This document shows, in pieces, positions 27,335-36,300 of a DNA stretch of 64,000 bases. The position numbers and the translations under genes were made by a program. Source of the DNA: Paracoccus methylarcula (GTDB lineage Bacteria > Pseudomonadota > Alphaproteobacteria > Rhodobacterales > Rhodobacteraceae); contig NZ_PXNQ02000004.1 in assembly GCF_003007735.2 (NCBI RefSeq), forward strand, positions 186,001 through 250,000, in the 5' to 3' direction. Under the pieces are notes generated by a model. The model was not told the DNA's origin, did not search any database, and saw only the letters and a program-made list of their open reading frames with translations. Numbering within the stretch: the stretch's first letter is position 1; the number at the start of each line of letters is the position of its first letter.

Positions 27335-28667
27335 GGCGCTCCGTATCGGCGCAGGCGCGGGTTTCTCCGGTGACCGGATCGAACCTGCGGTGGAGCTTGC
27401 CGAAAAGGGAGAACTCGATTTCCTCGTGTTCGAATGCCTGGCGGAACGCACCATCGCGCTTGCCCAACTGGCGCGGATGAATGATCCGGATGCGGGCTTT
27501 GACCCGATGCTCGAACGGCGGATGCGGGCGGTGCTTCCGGCCTGCGCTGCGCGCGGCACGCGGATCATCTCGAATATGGGCGCGGCGAACCCGCTTGCTG
27601 CGGCAAGAAAGCTGCGCCAGATCGCCGACCGGCTCGGACTGGGCAATCTCAGGATCGCGGCGGTCACCGGCGACGACGTGATCGATGCAGTGATCGATGG
27701 CGATTTCATCCTTGATGAGACGGGCGCGCCAGCCCGCGCATTGGGCGACCGGTTGATCTCGGCCAATGCCTATATCGGCGTCTCTTCCATCGTCTCGGCA
27801 TTGCAGGCGGGCGCGGATGTTGTTCTGACCGGGCGCGCCTCCGACCCGGCCATGTTCCTTGCACCCCTTGTCCACAGCTTTGGCTGGACGATGGATGATT
27901 GGGACCGGTTGGGGCGCGGCACGCTTGTCGGCCATCTGCTGGAATGCGCGGGACAGATTACCGGAGGCTATTTCGCCGATCCGGGCTACAAGGATATCCC
28001 GGATCTTGCCCGGCTTGGCTTTCCGTTGGCCGAGATCGCCAAGGACGGCGATGCCGTGATCACCAAGCCTACCGGAACCGGGGGCCAGGTCACTCGCGCG
28101 ACCTGCACCGAGCAACTGCTCTACGAGATCCACGATCCGTCCCGCTATTTGCAGCCGGATGTCGTCGCCGATTTCTCCCGCGTTACCCTGACGGAGGACG
28201 GCCCCGACCGTATCCGCGTCTCGGGCGGAGCCGGGGCGCCGCGCACGGGCATGTTGAAAGTGTCGGTGGGCTATGACGATGGCTGGCTGGGCGAGGGGCA
28301 GATCTCATATGCCGGACCGGGAGCCGAGGCGCGGGGCCGGTTGGCCATTGAATTGCTGCGGGAGCGTCTCGCCACAAACGGACCCGCCCTCCGTGAAACC
28401 CGGGGCGAGTTGATCGGCGTCGATGCCATACTCGGGCAGGGCGGGGTGCAGGGTTGCAGCCCGCGCGAAGTTCGCGTCCGCTTTGCCGCGCGCTGCGCCA
28501 CGCAGGCCGATGCCGCCCGTATCGGCGAAGAGGTCGAAAGCCTTTATCTCAACGGTCCCTCGGGCGGTGGCGGTGCAACCCGCAGCATCCGCCGGATGCT
28601 TGGCGTCGCCTCGACATTGATCCCCGAGGAACTGGTGAAAACCCGCGTCCAGATGGTGGAGAGCTGA
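27331..28667 (+). CDS. AtuA-family (DUF1446) protein, frame broken at its start
   Basis: A protein of about 445 residues of the acyclic terpene utilisation AtuA family, whose chemistry is unresolved. The conserved N-terminus RIGAGAGFSGDRIEPA begins at 27342 but has no start codon in frame. The ATG at 27331, overlapping the permease stop, is out of frame by one base, so MRRLRIGAG would result if one base were restored near 27338. The frame as given opens only at GTG 27390. Other conserved parts are ECLAERTIALAQLARM, SNMGAANPLAAA and GTGGQVTRATCTEQLLYEI. It is followed by the small AtuA-related subunit. Confidence 0.85.
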
Positions 28668-28670
28668 TAA

Positions 28671-29012
28671 ATGCGTTTGCGTGAACTGGCCCATTCCCGC
28701 ACCGGCGACAAGGGTAACACCTCGAATATTTCCGTCATCGCTTATCGCGCCGAGGACTGGCCGCTGATCCGCGAAAGCGTGACGGTGGCCAGGGTCACAG
28801 ATCTGTTCGGCCCGGAGATCGCGGGCGAGGTCACGCGCTACGAACTGCCGCAGCTTCATGCGCTGAATTTCGTTCTCAAGGGCGCGTTGCGGGGCGGCGT
28901 GACGCGATCGCTGGCGCTCGACGCCCATGGCAAATGCCTTGGCTCCGCCATTCTGGAGATGGAGATACCGGATCACGGTGCCCTGGCATCGAAAGGCGAT
29001 GCAAATCCATGA
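28671..29012 (+). CDS. AtuA-related small protein
   Basis: A 113-residue protein that matches the small domain normally encoded beside or fused to AtuA-family proteins. Features are RELAHSRTGDKGNTSNISVI at the N-terminus and LHALNFVLKGALRGGVTRSL. It begins three bases after the AtuA stop, so the two are expected to form one complex. It closes the LysR-TAXI-AtuA unit. Confidence 0.85.
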   Translation: MRLRELAHSRTGDKGNTSNISVIAYRAEDWPLIRESVTVARVTDLFGPEIAGEVTRYELPQLHALNFVLKGALRGGVTRSLALDAHGKCLGSAILEMEIPDHGALASKGDANP

Positions 29013-29206
29013 GGCAGCGGTGATCTGCTTGCCGTTTCATCCGCAAGCCATGGGTGGTTTCGACCGCGCCGCCAGAGATCGGCGCAGCGCGAGATGGGGC
29101 ATGGCACAGTCGCGAATGGCCGGCTATTCCTGATCCGGAAGCCCTCCATCAAGTGGCGATCGTACGGGGGCCGGTCGGCTGCCTTGATGGCCGCGCGGGG
29201 ACCGTG

Positions 29207-29950
29207 TCAGATCGTCACGCCGCCATCTACCAGCACCGCCTGCCCGGTGACGAAGCGGCTTTCGTCCGAGAGCAGATAGACGACCATCGGCGTCATGTCT
29301 TCGACCGTGGCGAGCCGTCCCATGGGTTGGCGGGCGATGAAATCCTTTTCCGCCTGCACCGGGTCGTCTGCCCTGGCGATACGTTCGCGCAGGCTGGGGG
29401 TGTCGACCGTGCCGGGGCAGAGCGCATTGCATCGCAATCCCTGCCCGACATGGTCGATGGCGATTGATTTCGTCAGACCGATCACCGCCGCCTTGCTGGC
29501 GCCGTAAGCGCAGCGATTGACGAAGCCCTTGATGCTGGAACACATCGAGGACATGTTCAGGATGCTGGCCGTGCCCTTTTGCGCAGCGGTCTCCAGCAGT
29601 CCGGGCATCAGCGCGCGGGTCAGGTGGAACATCGCATCCACGTTCAGCCGAAAGCTATTGCTCCAATCCTCCTCGGTGCAGTCCCGCAATGTGCCGTTGG
29701 CCACCATTCCCGCGCAATTGAACAGCCCGTCCAGGGCAGCGGCCTCTGCCGCCACCTGCCCGATCATGGCGGCATCGGTCACGTCCAGGACTCGTGTGTG
29801 CAATCCGGGTGCCGCGAGGTCTTCGAGCAAGCGCGGGTCGCGGTCGGTTGCTATGACCTCTGCGCCCTCGGCCGCACAGGCCAGCGCCGATGCGCGCCCG
29901 ATCCCCTGACCGGCCGCCGTTACGAGAATCCGTTTGCCGGAAAGCCGCAT
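29207..29950 (-). CDS. SDR oxidoreductase, sugar-acid dehydrogenase-like
   Basis: A 247-residue short-chain dehydrogenase. It has TAAGQGIGRA for NAD binding, the NCAG motif, Ser in ILNMSSM and YGASK as catalytic pair. It resembles 2-keto-3-deoxy-L-fuconate dehydrogenases, which oxidise the keto-deoxy acid before a FAH-family hydrolase cleaves it. Such a hydrolase is encoded divergently next door, which supports the reading. The exact sugar is inferred, not shown. The start at 29950 gives MRLSGKRILVT. Confidence 0.85.
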   Translation of the reverse strand: MRLSGKRILVTAAGQGIGRASALACAAEGAEVIATDRDPRLLEDLAAPGLHTRVLDVTDAAMIGQVAAEAAALDGLFNCAGMVANGTLRDCTEEDWSNSFRLNVDAMFHLTRALMPGLLETAAQKGTASILNMSSMCSSIKGFVNRCAYGASKAAVIGLTKSIAIDHVGQGLRCNALCPGTVDTPSLRERIARADDPVQAEKDFIARQPMGRLATVEDMTPMVVYLLSDESRFVTGQAVLVDGGVTI

Positions 29951-30083
29951 GATCTCCCCCATCTCCAATACCCCGGTCTCGACATATCACCCTGCCGGTG
30001 ACTTCGCCAGAACCTGCCAGCCAGATTGCAAGCCGCTTGCCGGTGAACTAGGCTGCGGCGAAGTTTTCAACTGGGGGGATGGG

Positions 30084-30937
30084 ATGAAACTGCTGCGTTA
30101 CGGGCCGGCCGGGGCCGAAAAGCCGGGACTCTGGACGATCAGGGCCGGGTGCGCGATCTTTCGGACCATATCGACGATATCGCCGGTGAGGTGCTGACAC
30201 CCGAAGGGCTGGAGCGCCTGCGCGCCCTGAACCCCGCCGACCTGCCCGTGATCGGGGGAGAGCCGCAGAACGGGTTGCGCCTTGGCCCCTGCGTGGGCCA
30301 GGTGCGCAAGTTCATCGCCATCGGGCTGAACTATGCCGACCATGCCGCCGAATCCGGCATGGCCGTGCCCACCGAACCCGTGGTCTTCAACAAATGGACC
30401 AGTTGCATTACCGGCCCGGATGACGAGGTCCTGGTGCCAAGGGGGGCGACCAAGACCGATTGGGAGGTCGAACTGGGCGTGGTCATCGGTGCTCGGGCGT
30501 CGGGCGTCGGCAAGGCCGACGCGATGAAGCATGTCGCGGGCTATTGCGTCGTCAATGATGTCAGCGAACGCGAATGGCAGTTGGAACGCACGGCAACCTG
30601 GGACAAGGGCAAAGGATTCGACACGTTCGGACCCATCGGCCCGTGGCTGGTGACAACGGATGAGATCCCCGATCCCGGAAAGCTGAAGATGTGGCTTGAG
30701 GTGGACGGCAAGCGGTACCAGGAAGGCTCGACCGAGACGATGGTCTTTGGCGTCGCGGAACTGGTCAGCTATTGCTCGACCTTCATGACCCTGCTGCCGG
30801 GCGATATCATCACCACCGGAACTCCGCCCGGCGTTGGCATGGGGCAGTCGCCGCAGGTCTTCCTGAAAGGCGGCGAAGTCATGTCCCTGGGCATCGAGGG
30901 CTTGGGCACGCAGACCCAGAAGGTCGGCAACGCCTGA
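30084..30937 (+). CDS. FAH-family hydrolase, frameshift near the 5' end
   Basis: A protein of about 284 residues of the fumarylacetoacetate hydrolase family, close to 2,4-diketo-3-deoxy-L-fuconate (or rhamnonate) hydrolases. The natural start at 30084 reads MKLLRYGPAGAEKPGL, but the frame is lost near 30131, where one base is missing before TGGACGATCAGG; the rest is open from 30149. Family core: KFIAIGLNYADHAAE, the Mg-binding DWEVELGVVIG and GDIITTGTPPGVGMG. It is divergent from the SDR with which it would act. Confidence 0.85.
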
Positions 30938-30953
30938 TCATCAGCACCGAATC

Positions 30954-30995
30954 CCGCCAGCCTGGAATCCCGGACAGGCTGGCGGTCTCGCTTTT
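30954..30995 (+). terminator. Rho-independent-like terminator after the FAH gene
   Basis: Perfect 11-base arms CCGCCAGCCTG (30954-30964) and CAGGCTGGCGG (30975-30985) with a 10-base loop, followed by TCTCGCTTTT. It starts 16 bases after the FAH stop. Confidence 0.75.
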
Positions 30996-31129
30996 GCGGT
31001 GCGGGCCGATACATGGCCCGGCCGGGAATACCGGGCCCGTTCAGGCGCCGGTCACGGTTTTTCCTGCAAAACAGGCAGCTCGCTGGCTTTTGAAACACGG
31101 CGGAAAGCGTTCTGCTGCGCGTTCGGGTG

Positions 31130-32170
31130 TCAGGCGTCCAGGGGATCGGCCCAAGCGGGGCGCAGTGCGGGAAGCTGTGTTCGAGGCGGGTTGATTGCAG
31201 CCAGATCGGCGCCCAGTTGGGCGGCCGCCAGCGTTGCCCCCAGATCGGCCTTGCCCTGGCCCGCGATGTCAAAGGCCGTGCCATGCGCAGGGGTCACGAT
31301 CGGGAAGTCGTGACCCGCAATCAGGGTCACGCCCCGGTCGAAACCGATCAGTTTCATCGCGATCTGCCCCTGGTCGTGATACATCGTCAGCACCGCGTCG
31401 AACTCCCCCCGAAGGGCACGCACGAAGACGGTGTCCGAAGGGATCGGTCCCTTGACGTTCAAACCCTCGGCGGCGGCCTGTTCCACGGCTGGAACGATGA
31501 TGTCTTCGTCCTCGTCACCGAAGTTCCGGCCATCGCCCGCATGCGGATTGAGTGCCGCCACCCCGATGCGGGCTCCGGGCTTGCCTGCGCCTTGCATGAC
31601 GTCAGCCGTCAACCGGATATGCGCCAGTATGCGGTCGATGCTCAGCAACTCGGCCACTTGCCGCAAGGGGACATGCGATGTCACGCGGGCGTTCCAGACC
31701 TCGTCCAGGACGTTGAATTCGTGACTGCTGCGCGAGCTGTCCAGGATGGCGCCGATGAAGCCGGCCTCATCGACATATTGAGGCCGCGCTAAACGCATGG
31801 AATGCTTGTTGAACGGTGTGAACATCACCGCATCCACCAGACCGGCCTGTGCCAGGCGCAGTGTCGCTGCGAAATTTTGCAGGGATGCGGTGCCCGCCTC
31901 CATGGTCCAGTGGCCGAGTGTCAGGCCATCTGTGGGACAGTTTCCGAGATCGACCATCACCTGGCCTGCTGGCAAGGTCGAGCCGATGTCATCCGGCCGG
32001 ATCATGGGCAGCACGAATTCGACGCCCGCATGTTTCTTGCCCATGTCCAGCACCCGTGCATCGCCGACAACGATCACCTCGCGGTCCCGCATGGTCTGAT
32101 GGACCAGCAGAGCCGCAGTCAGCTCCGGTCCGATGCCGCAGGCATCTCCAATCGCAATCGCTAAACGCAT
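31130..32170 (-). CDS. PdxA-family dehydrogenase
   Basis: A 346-residue PdxA-fold oxidoreductase. The three metal-binding histidines are in place: His166 (TSHVPL), His210 (ALNPHAG) and His265 (MYHDQGQ). The usual GDPAGIGPE is GDACGIGPE here. True PdxA makes pyridoxine precursors from 4-phosphohydroxythreonine; paralogues act on threonate or erythronate phosphates or, as in TphB, on non-phosphorylated diols. Its place in a sugar-acid island favours a paralogue. No DUF1537 kinase is seen nearby. It follows the larger FAH gene on the same strand. Confidence 0.85.
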   Translation of the reverse strand: MRLAIAIGDACGIGPELTAALLVHQTMRDREVIVVGDARVLDMGKKHAGVEFVLPMIRPDDIGSTLPAGQVMVDLGNCPTDGLTLGHWTMEAGTASLQNFAATLRLAQAGLVDAVMFTPFNKHSMRLARPQYVDEAGFIGAILDSSRSSHEFNVLDEVWNARVTSHVPLRQVAELLSIDRILAHIRLTADVMQGAGKPGARIGVAALNPHAGDGRNFGDEDEDIIVPAVEQAAAEGLNVKGPIPSDTVFVRALRGEFDAVLTMYHDQGQIAMKLIGFDRGVTLIAGHDFPIVTPAHGTAFDIAGQGKADLGATLAAAQLGADLAAINPPRTQLPALRPAWADPLDA

Positions 32171-32441
32171 GGTTCAATCCCAAGCCTCTGTAACTTGTAG
32201 TCCATCACGTCCTCATAAAACCACCTGAACCTGTCCGTCGGCATGATCACCTTGTTCAATCTCCGGGAAACCGGCATCCGCTGTCAGACCCCAGTTCCTG
32301 CGGCTCGACTTACGCTCCGCAGCCTCGGATCTCTGCGGCCCATTTGTCCCATGCGCCGATCGCGGCGCGGTGAGAGTTGCATCGGCTCGTCAAGACCGCC
32401 CATGATCACGGCGGCGAACCGGAAAGCCGGGCCCTTGCCGG
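32171..32441. other. Spacer between FAH and PdxA genes
   Basis: 271 bases without a convincing gene. A minus-strand frame near 32290-32345 ends in AWDKWAAEIRGCGA and looks mildly protein-like, perhaps the tail of a lost gene, but it is too short to name. Confidence 0.3.
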
Positions 32442-33581
32442 TCACAGCAGCCCCCTGCCTGCGAGGTTGCGCATCAGTGCTCCGGTGCCGAAGGTCCATG
32501 GCGCGCATTCCGTCGAAAGCCGGACGGTGTTGCGCAGCATGCCCAGGTTGGCCTCGCTGATCGTCACAACGTCGCCAGTCTTGTGGGTAAAGCCCTGTCC
32601 CGGTGTGTCGCGATCCTGAATAGGGGCGAAAAGCGTTCCGAGGAACAGCATGAAGCCATCGGGATATTGATGGTGTCTGCCGATGGTCTGCCCGACAATG
32701 CTTTCCGGATCCCGGCTGATCTTGGTCATCGAGGAATGGCCGTCCAGCACGAAACCGTCCTCGCCCTCGACTTTCAGGGTCAATTCCGCGCGGCGCATAT
32801 CGTCCAGCGTGAAACCATCGTCGAACAGCCGCAGGAACGGCCCGATGGCGCAAGAGGCGTTGTTGTCCTTGGCCTTGCCAAGCAGCAGGGCCGAGCGTCC
32901 CTCGACATCGCGCAGATTGACGTCATTGCCCAGGCTCGCCCCGCGAATCCGGCCCCGGCTGTCGACCGCGAGAACGATTTCCGGCTCGGGATTGTTCCAG
33001 TTCGAGATCGGGTGCAGGCCCACATCCGCCCCGTAGCCGACCGAGGCCATGGGTTGGGCCTTGGTGAATACCTCCGCATCGGGACCGATCCCGACCTCCA
33101 GATATTGCGACCAAAGACCTTCCTTCTGCAGGATTTCCTTGACCTGCATCGCCTTGTCCGAACCCGGCACGATCCCCGACAGGCTGTCGCCAATGGTCGC
33201 CTGAACGCGTTGGCGGATCTCCTGCGCACGGTCGGCATTGCCTGCGGCCTGCTCCTCGATCACCCGTTCGACCATGGACTCGGCAAAAGTGACGCCGCTG
33301 GCCTTGATGGCCTGCAGATCGCAAGGGGCGAGCAGGTGCAGCCTGTCCTCCGCCGGGTCGGACAGGTCGCCGAGGGTTCCGACCTGCTCACCTTCGGCGC
33401 TGGCCGCATGGGCCGCGGCATCCTCCTGTTCGATCAGGTCGCGCATGGTCGGCACCTCGCGCGAGGTGATGTCGATCAGCCTGTCCCCTCGTAACACGAC
33501 GACGCATGGTCCGATTCCGGGACGCCACAGGCGGCCGACAAACAATCCATCGGGATGCGGGTTGGAGATAGGTAGGATCAT
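32442..33581 (-). CDS. FAH-family protein, long form (2-keto-3-deoxy acid dehydratase-like)
   Basis: A 379-residue FAH-family protein. This longer type includes 2-keto-3-deoxy-D-arabinonate dehydratases, which give alpha-ketoglutarate semialdehyde. Recognisable parts are the N-terminal GLFVGRLWRPGIGPCVVVL, the metal-site region WNNPEPEIVLAVDSRG, LGNDVNLRDVEGRSALLLGKAKD in pieces, and GQGFTHKTGDVVTISEANLG. It shares a promoter region with a divergent SDR, where a GntR-type palindrome lies at 33734. It is likely the first gene of a unit with PdxA. Confidence 0.85.
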   Translation of the reverse strand: MILPISNPHPDGLFVGRLWRPGIGPCVVVLRGDRLIDITSREVPTMRDLIEQEDAAAHAASAEGEQVGTLGDLSDPAEDRLHLLAPCDLQAIKASGVTFAESMVERVIEEQAAGNADRAQEIRQRVQATIGDSLSGIVPGSDKAMQVKEILQKEGLWSQYLEVGIGPDAEVFTKAQPMASVGYGADVGLHPISNWNNPEPEIVLAVDSRGRIRGASLGNDVNLRDVEGRSALLLGKAKDNNASCAIGPFLRLFDDGFTLDDMRRAELTLKVEGEDGFVLDGHSSMTKISRDPESIVGQTIGRHHQYPDGFMLFLGTLFAPIQDRDTPGQGFTHKTGDVVTISEANLGMLRNTVRLSTECAPWTFGTGALMRNLAGRGLL

Positions 33582-33733
33582 GTTTCAAGCCTCTGCTCTG
33601 GTTGTCGCTTGCGGCGTGCTGCCCATTCGCTCTCGGGCCTAGCCGGGCGTCCGCGACGACATGTTCGCGGCACGCATTCCGAATATGCCGGAAGGGCAAG
33701 ACCGATCCGGCGCTTGTCAATTTTCCTGCCCGG

Positions 33734-33745
33734 ATGGTATACCAT
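33734..33745. promoter_or_regulatory. GntR operator candidate, copy 1
   Basis: ATGGTATACCAT, a perfect 12-base palindrome, between the divergent FAH-family gene (start 33581) and the SDR gene (start 33804). The same sequence recurs at 40732 and its core at 36217. The core TGGTATACCA matches the known style of ExuR/UxuR-type FCD regulators. Confidence 0.75.
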
Positions 33746-33803
33746 TCGCGGCGAGCATCAAGGGGCCGATTTCCCGCTGCCGGTTATTTCAGGAAGGGGA
33801 AGC

Positions 33804-34565
33804 ATGAAGCTATTCGATTTGACGGGCAGGAGGGCGCTTATCACCGGTTCGTCCATGGGGATCGGTCTTGCATTGGCGCGGGGGCTGGCCCGGGCCGGGG
33901 CCGAAATCGTGCTGAACGCTCGCAATGCCGAACGTCTGAAGCAAGCCGCCGAGGCGCTGCGCGACGAAGGGGCGGAGGCGCTGGCCCTGCCTTTCGACGT
34001 GACCGATCACGACGCGGTGCGCCGGGCCATCGACGGCTTCGAGGCCGAGCACGGTGCCATTGATATCCTTGTGAATAACGCCGGGATGCAGCATCGGACC
34101 CCGCTGGAGGAGTTTCCGCCGGACGCCTTCGAGCGGCTGATCCAGACCAATATTTCCAGCGTTTTCCACGTGGGTCAGGCTTGCGCACGGCACATGATCG
34201 GGCGCGGTCGGGGCAAGATCGTCAATATCGCCAGCGTTCAGGCGCAACTCGCCCGGCCGGGTATCGCGCCCTATACCGCGACCAAGGGTGCGGTGGCGAA
34301 CCTGACCAAGGGGATGGCGACGGATTGGGCGAAATACGGATTGAATTGCAATGCCATCGCGCCGGGATATTTCGATACGCCGCTGAATGCCGCGCTGGTC
34401 GCGGATTCCGAATTCAACGCGTGGCTGGAAAGGCGGACACCGGCGGGTCGCTGGGGAAAAGTCGAGGAACTGGCCGGGGCCTGCATCTTCCTTGCCTCAG
34501 ACGCTTCGCAATTCGTCAACGGGCATGTGCTCTATGTCGATGGGGGGATCACGGCGAGCCTTTGA
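33804..34565 (+). CDS. SDR oxidoreductase, gluconate 5-dehydrogenase-like
   Basis: A 253-residue SDR with TGSSMGIGLALARGLA for cofactor, NNAGMQHRTPLEEF after the NNAG motif, NIASVQ for Ser and YTATK for Tyr-Lys. The MKLFDLTGRRALITG opening and the YFDTPLNAAL region resemble gluconate 5-dehydrogenase (IdnO/Gno), which interconverts a 5-keto aldonate and the aldonate. GGAAGGGGA lies upstream of the ATG. A GntR-type palindrome sits 59 bases upstream. Confidence 0.87.
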   Translation: MKLFDLTGRRALITGSSMGIGLALARGLARAGAEIVLNARNAERLKQAAEALRDEGAEALALPFDVTDHDAVRRAIDGFEAEHGAIDILVNNAGMQHRTPLEEFPPDAFERLIQTNISSVFHVGQACARHMIGRGRGKIVNIASVQAQLARPGIAPYTATKGAVANLTKGMATDWAKYGLNCNAIAPGYFDTPLNAALVADSEFNAWLERRTPAGRWGKVEELAGACIFLASDASQFVNGHVLYVDGGITASL

Positions 34566-34653
34566 AAATGCGACAGTGTCCTATGCCGGGCGGGCGCTGA
34601 ACCGGTCCGTATGATCTGCAGGCTTCGGGCCGTTCCCGCCAAGCCGTGACACT

Positions 34654-34977
34654 CTATCCCAGCAGGTACTGCATCAGGTAAAGCGTCGCCATTCCCGCAA
34701 GAATCGCACCGATCACGTTTATTCTGCAGCCGACGGCAAAGGCGGCTGCGGCGGCGATCAGGCGGGCGGGATCCAGTTGGCCGCCGGTGGCCTCGGGCCA
34801 CAGGATCAGCGGCGTGATCAGGGCGGGAAATACCGCCACGGGGACATAGCGCAGATGCAGAAGCAGCCAATCCGGCAATTCGCGGTCCCCAAGGAAACCG
34901 AGGAACGAGAACCGGATGAGAAACGTCCCGATTCCCAGCAGGACCGTCAGGCTCCAGAATGCTCCGTCCCCGATCAT
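34654..34977 (-). CDS. azlD: AzlD-family branched-chain amino acid exporter subunit
   Basis: A 107-residue protein with four hydrophobic spans (TVLLGIGTFLIRFSF, VPVAVFPALITPLIL, AAAAAFAVGCRIN, LAGMATLYLMQYLLG), typical of AzlD. With AzlC it exports branched-chain amino acids. The ATG overlaps the AzlC stop as ATGA, so the pair is translationally coupled. Confidence 0.88.
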   Translation of the reverse strand: MIGDGAFWSLTVLLGIGTFLIRFSFLGFLGDRELPDWLLLHLRYVPVAVFPALITPLILWPEATGGQLDPARLIAAAAAFAVGCRINVIGAILAGMATLYLMQYLLG

Positions 34978-35690
34978 TCCGATACCGTCCTTGCCCGCCG
35001 TCTTAGCCAAAGTTCGCTCTGCGCTCCGGCGATCATGGCGGCAATGGCCGAGATCAGCAGGCTGAAACTGCCGGGCAGTGACGACAGCAGGATCGCCGCG
35101 GTCACCGCGACCAAGGCCGCGACGATATGCGGCAACGTTCGCATCAGCGGGGCGATCAGCGAAATGAAACAGATGGGTATCGCGAAATCCAGCGACAGCG
35201 AGGCGGGAATCCGCTGTCCGATCAATGCACCGGCCAGGCAGCCGCCATACCATAACGGGCAGCAGAGCATGGCGCAGCCCATGTAATAGGCGACCTTCTC
35301 GTCGAGGGACATGGCGGGAGTCATGTCGAAATGCCTGGCGGCGACGGCATAGCTTTGATCGATCATCAGATAGGACATGAGCATGCGCGTCCCGATCCTT
35401 GCCCGGCCAAGATGCGGTTGCAGCGCGGCGGAATAGAGCGCCATGCGCAGATTGACCGCCAGGGCCGCCAGCAGGGCGATGAAAACCGGCGCGTTGTCCT
35501 GCAAGAGCGCGATGGCGGTGAATTGCGAGGCGCCCGCAATGACGATCGCCGCCATCGCCATGACCTGAAGCACATCCAGTCCGGCGTCACGGGCAACCAC
35601 GCCGAACAGGGTGGAGAAGGGAACGATGATCAGGGAAAACGGCGCGCAGGCGCGGAAGCCGGCCAGGAAAGCGCTGCGCTGTGCAGTCAT
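34974..35690 (-). CDS. azlC: AzlC-family branched-chain amino acid exporter
   Basis: A 238-residue membrane protein of the AzlC/YgaZ family. The conserved first helix region FLAGFRACAPFSLIIVPFS and the AGASQFTAIALLQ segment are clear, followed by NLRMALYSAALQPHL. It works with AzlD. The start at 35690 overlaps the stop of the LprI-like gene. Its place inside a sugar-acid locus is unexpected and its strand is opposite to the IlvD gene. Confidence 0.9.
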   Translation of the reverse strand: MTAQRSAFLAGFRACAPFSLIIVPFSTLFGVVARDAGLDVLQVMAMAAIVIAGASQFTAIALLQDNAPVFIALLAALAVNLRMALYSAALQPHLGRARIGTRMLMSYLMIDQSYAVAARHFDMTPAMSLDEKVAYYMGCAMLCCPLWYGGCLAGALIGQRIPASLSLDFAIPICFISLIAPLMRTLPHIVAALVAVTAAILLSSLPGSFSLLISAIAAMIAGAQSELWLRRRARTVSE

Positions 35691-36169
35691 TTCGCGGCTC
35701 CGGGCCGCAGCAGCAGCTTTATCAGGGTCAACCCGGTTGCAGTGGCCTCGCACCGCGCCTGTTGCGCCTTAATCCGCGGATCCGGCAGGTCCTGCAGTTG
35801 CGCCAGTTCCGTCAGGCGATCGCATTGCAGCAGGTTCGCCGTCAGGTCGTATCTGGTATCGATACGCGCGATCTCGAAAGCTTGCCCGCCGGTCCCCTCC
35901 TTCAGCGAATCCATCTGTTCCGAAATGGCGTCTCCCCAGGTTTTCTTCCGGTCGAGAAAGCATTTCGCCGCCGCGTCAGGGGCCGTATCCGGAGGGTATT
36001 GCAGGCATTCCCGATGCGCGGCATCGATGCAGCCGGCCAGTTCGGCACCATTCGATGCGCTGTCTTCAACGCAGGCCCTCAATTGCGGCACGGCCCCGTT
36101 TTCGTCGCCTTCGGCAAAAGCCGTGACGGGCAGTGCAAGGCACAAGGCCAGAAGCAGGTTGCGGACCAT
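35687..36169 (-). CDS. LprI/DUF1311-like secreted protein
   Basis: A 160-residue protein with a signal peptide (MVRNLLLALCLALPVTAFA). The mature part has cysteines in LRACVEDSA, GCIDAAHRECL, KCFLDRKKTW, LQCDRL and ARCEAT. The pattern resembles DUF1311/LprI-type lysozyme-inhibitor-like proteins, though the match is partial. It is first in an azlC-azlD unit joined by ATGA overlaps. Confidence 0.6.
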   Translation of the reverse strand: MVRNLLLALCLALPVTAFAEGDENGAVPQLRACVEDSASNGAELAGCIDAAHRECLQYPPDTAPDAAAKCFLDRKKTWGDAISEQMDSLKEGTGGQAFEIARIDTRYDLTANLLQCDRLTELAQLQDLPDPRIKAQQARCEATATGLTLIKLLLRPGAAK

Positions 36170-36216
36170 CGGATTCTCCTCATTTCGCGGAAGGACAGGA
36201 TAAATGCCCTTGATTC

Positions 36217-36226
36217 TGGTATACCA
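36217..36226. promoter_or_regulatory. GntR operator candidate, copy 2
   Basis: TGGTATACCA, a perfect 10-base palindrome in the context CTGGTATACCAT, 75 bases upstream of the IlvD/Edd gene and 48 bases upstream of the divergent LprI-like gene. Same core as at 33734 and 40732. Confidence 0.7.
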
Positions 36227-36300
36227 TTCTGCAATCCTTTCTCAAGACCGAAGCTGGGAATGCGCCTTGGCATTACCCGCAATGGGAAAGGCATCAGATC

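Noticed and set aside
25577..27766. 729-codon open frame on the minus strand
   Set aside because: Antisense to the TRAP fused permease; very rich in Asp, His, Arg and Gln with no domain, a typical shadow in GC-rich DNA.
31130..32170. True PdxA of vitamin B6 synthesis
   Set aside because: Location in the sugar-acid island and altered N-terminal motif favour a catabolic paralogue, though it cannot be excluded from sequence alone.
32290..32345. Minus-strand fragment ending AWDKWAAEIRGCGA
   Set aside because: Looks mildly protein-like but has no start, no domain and cannot be linked to a family.
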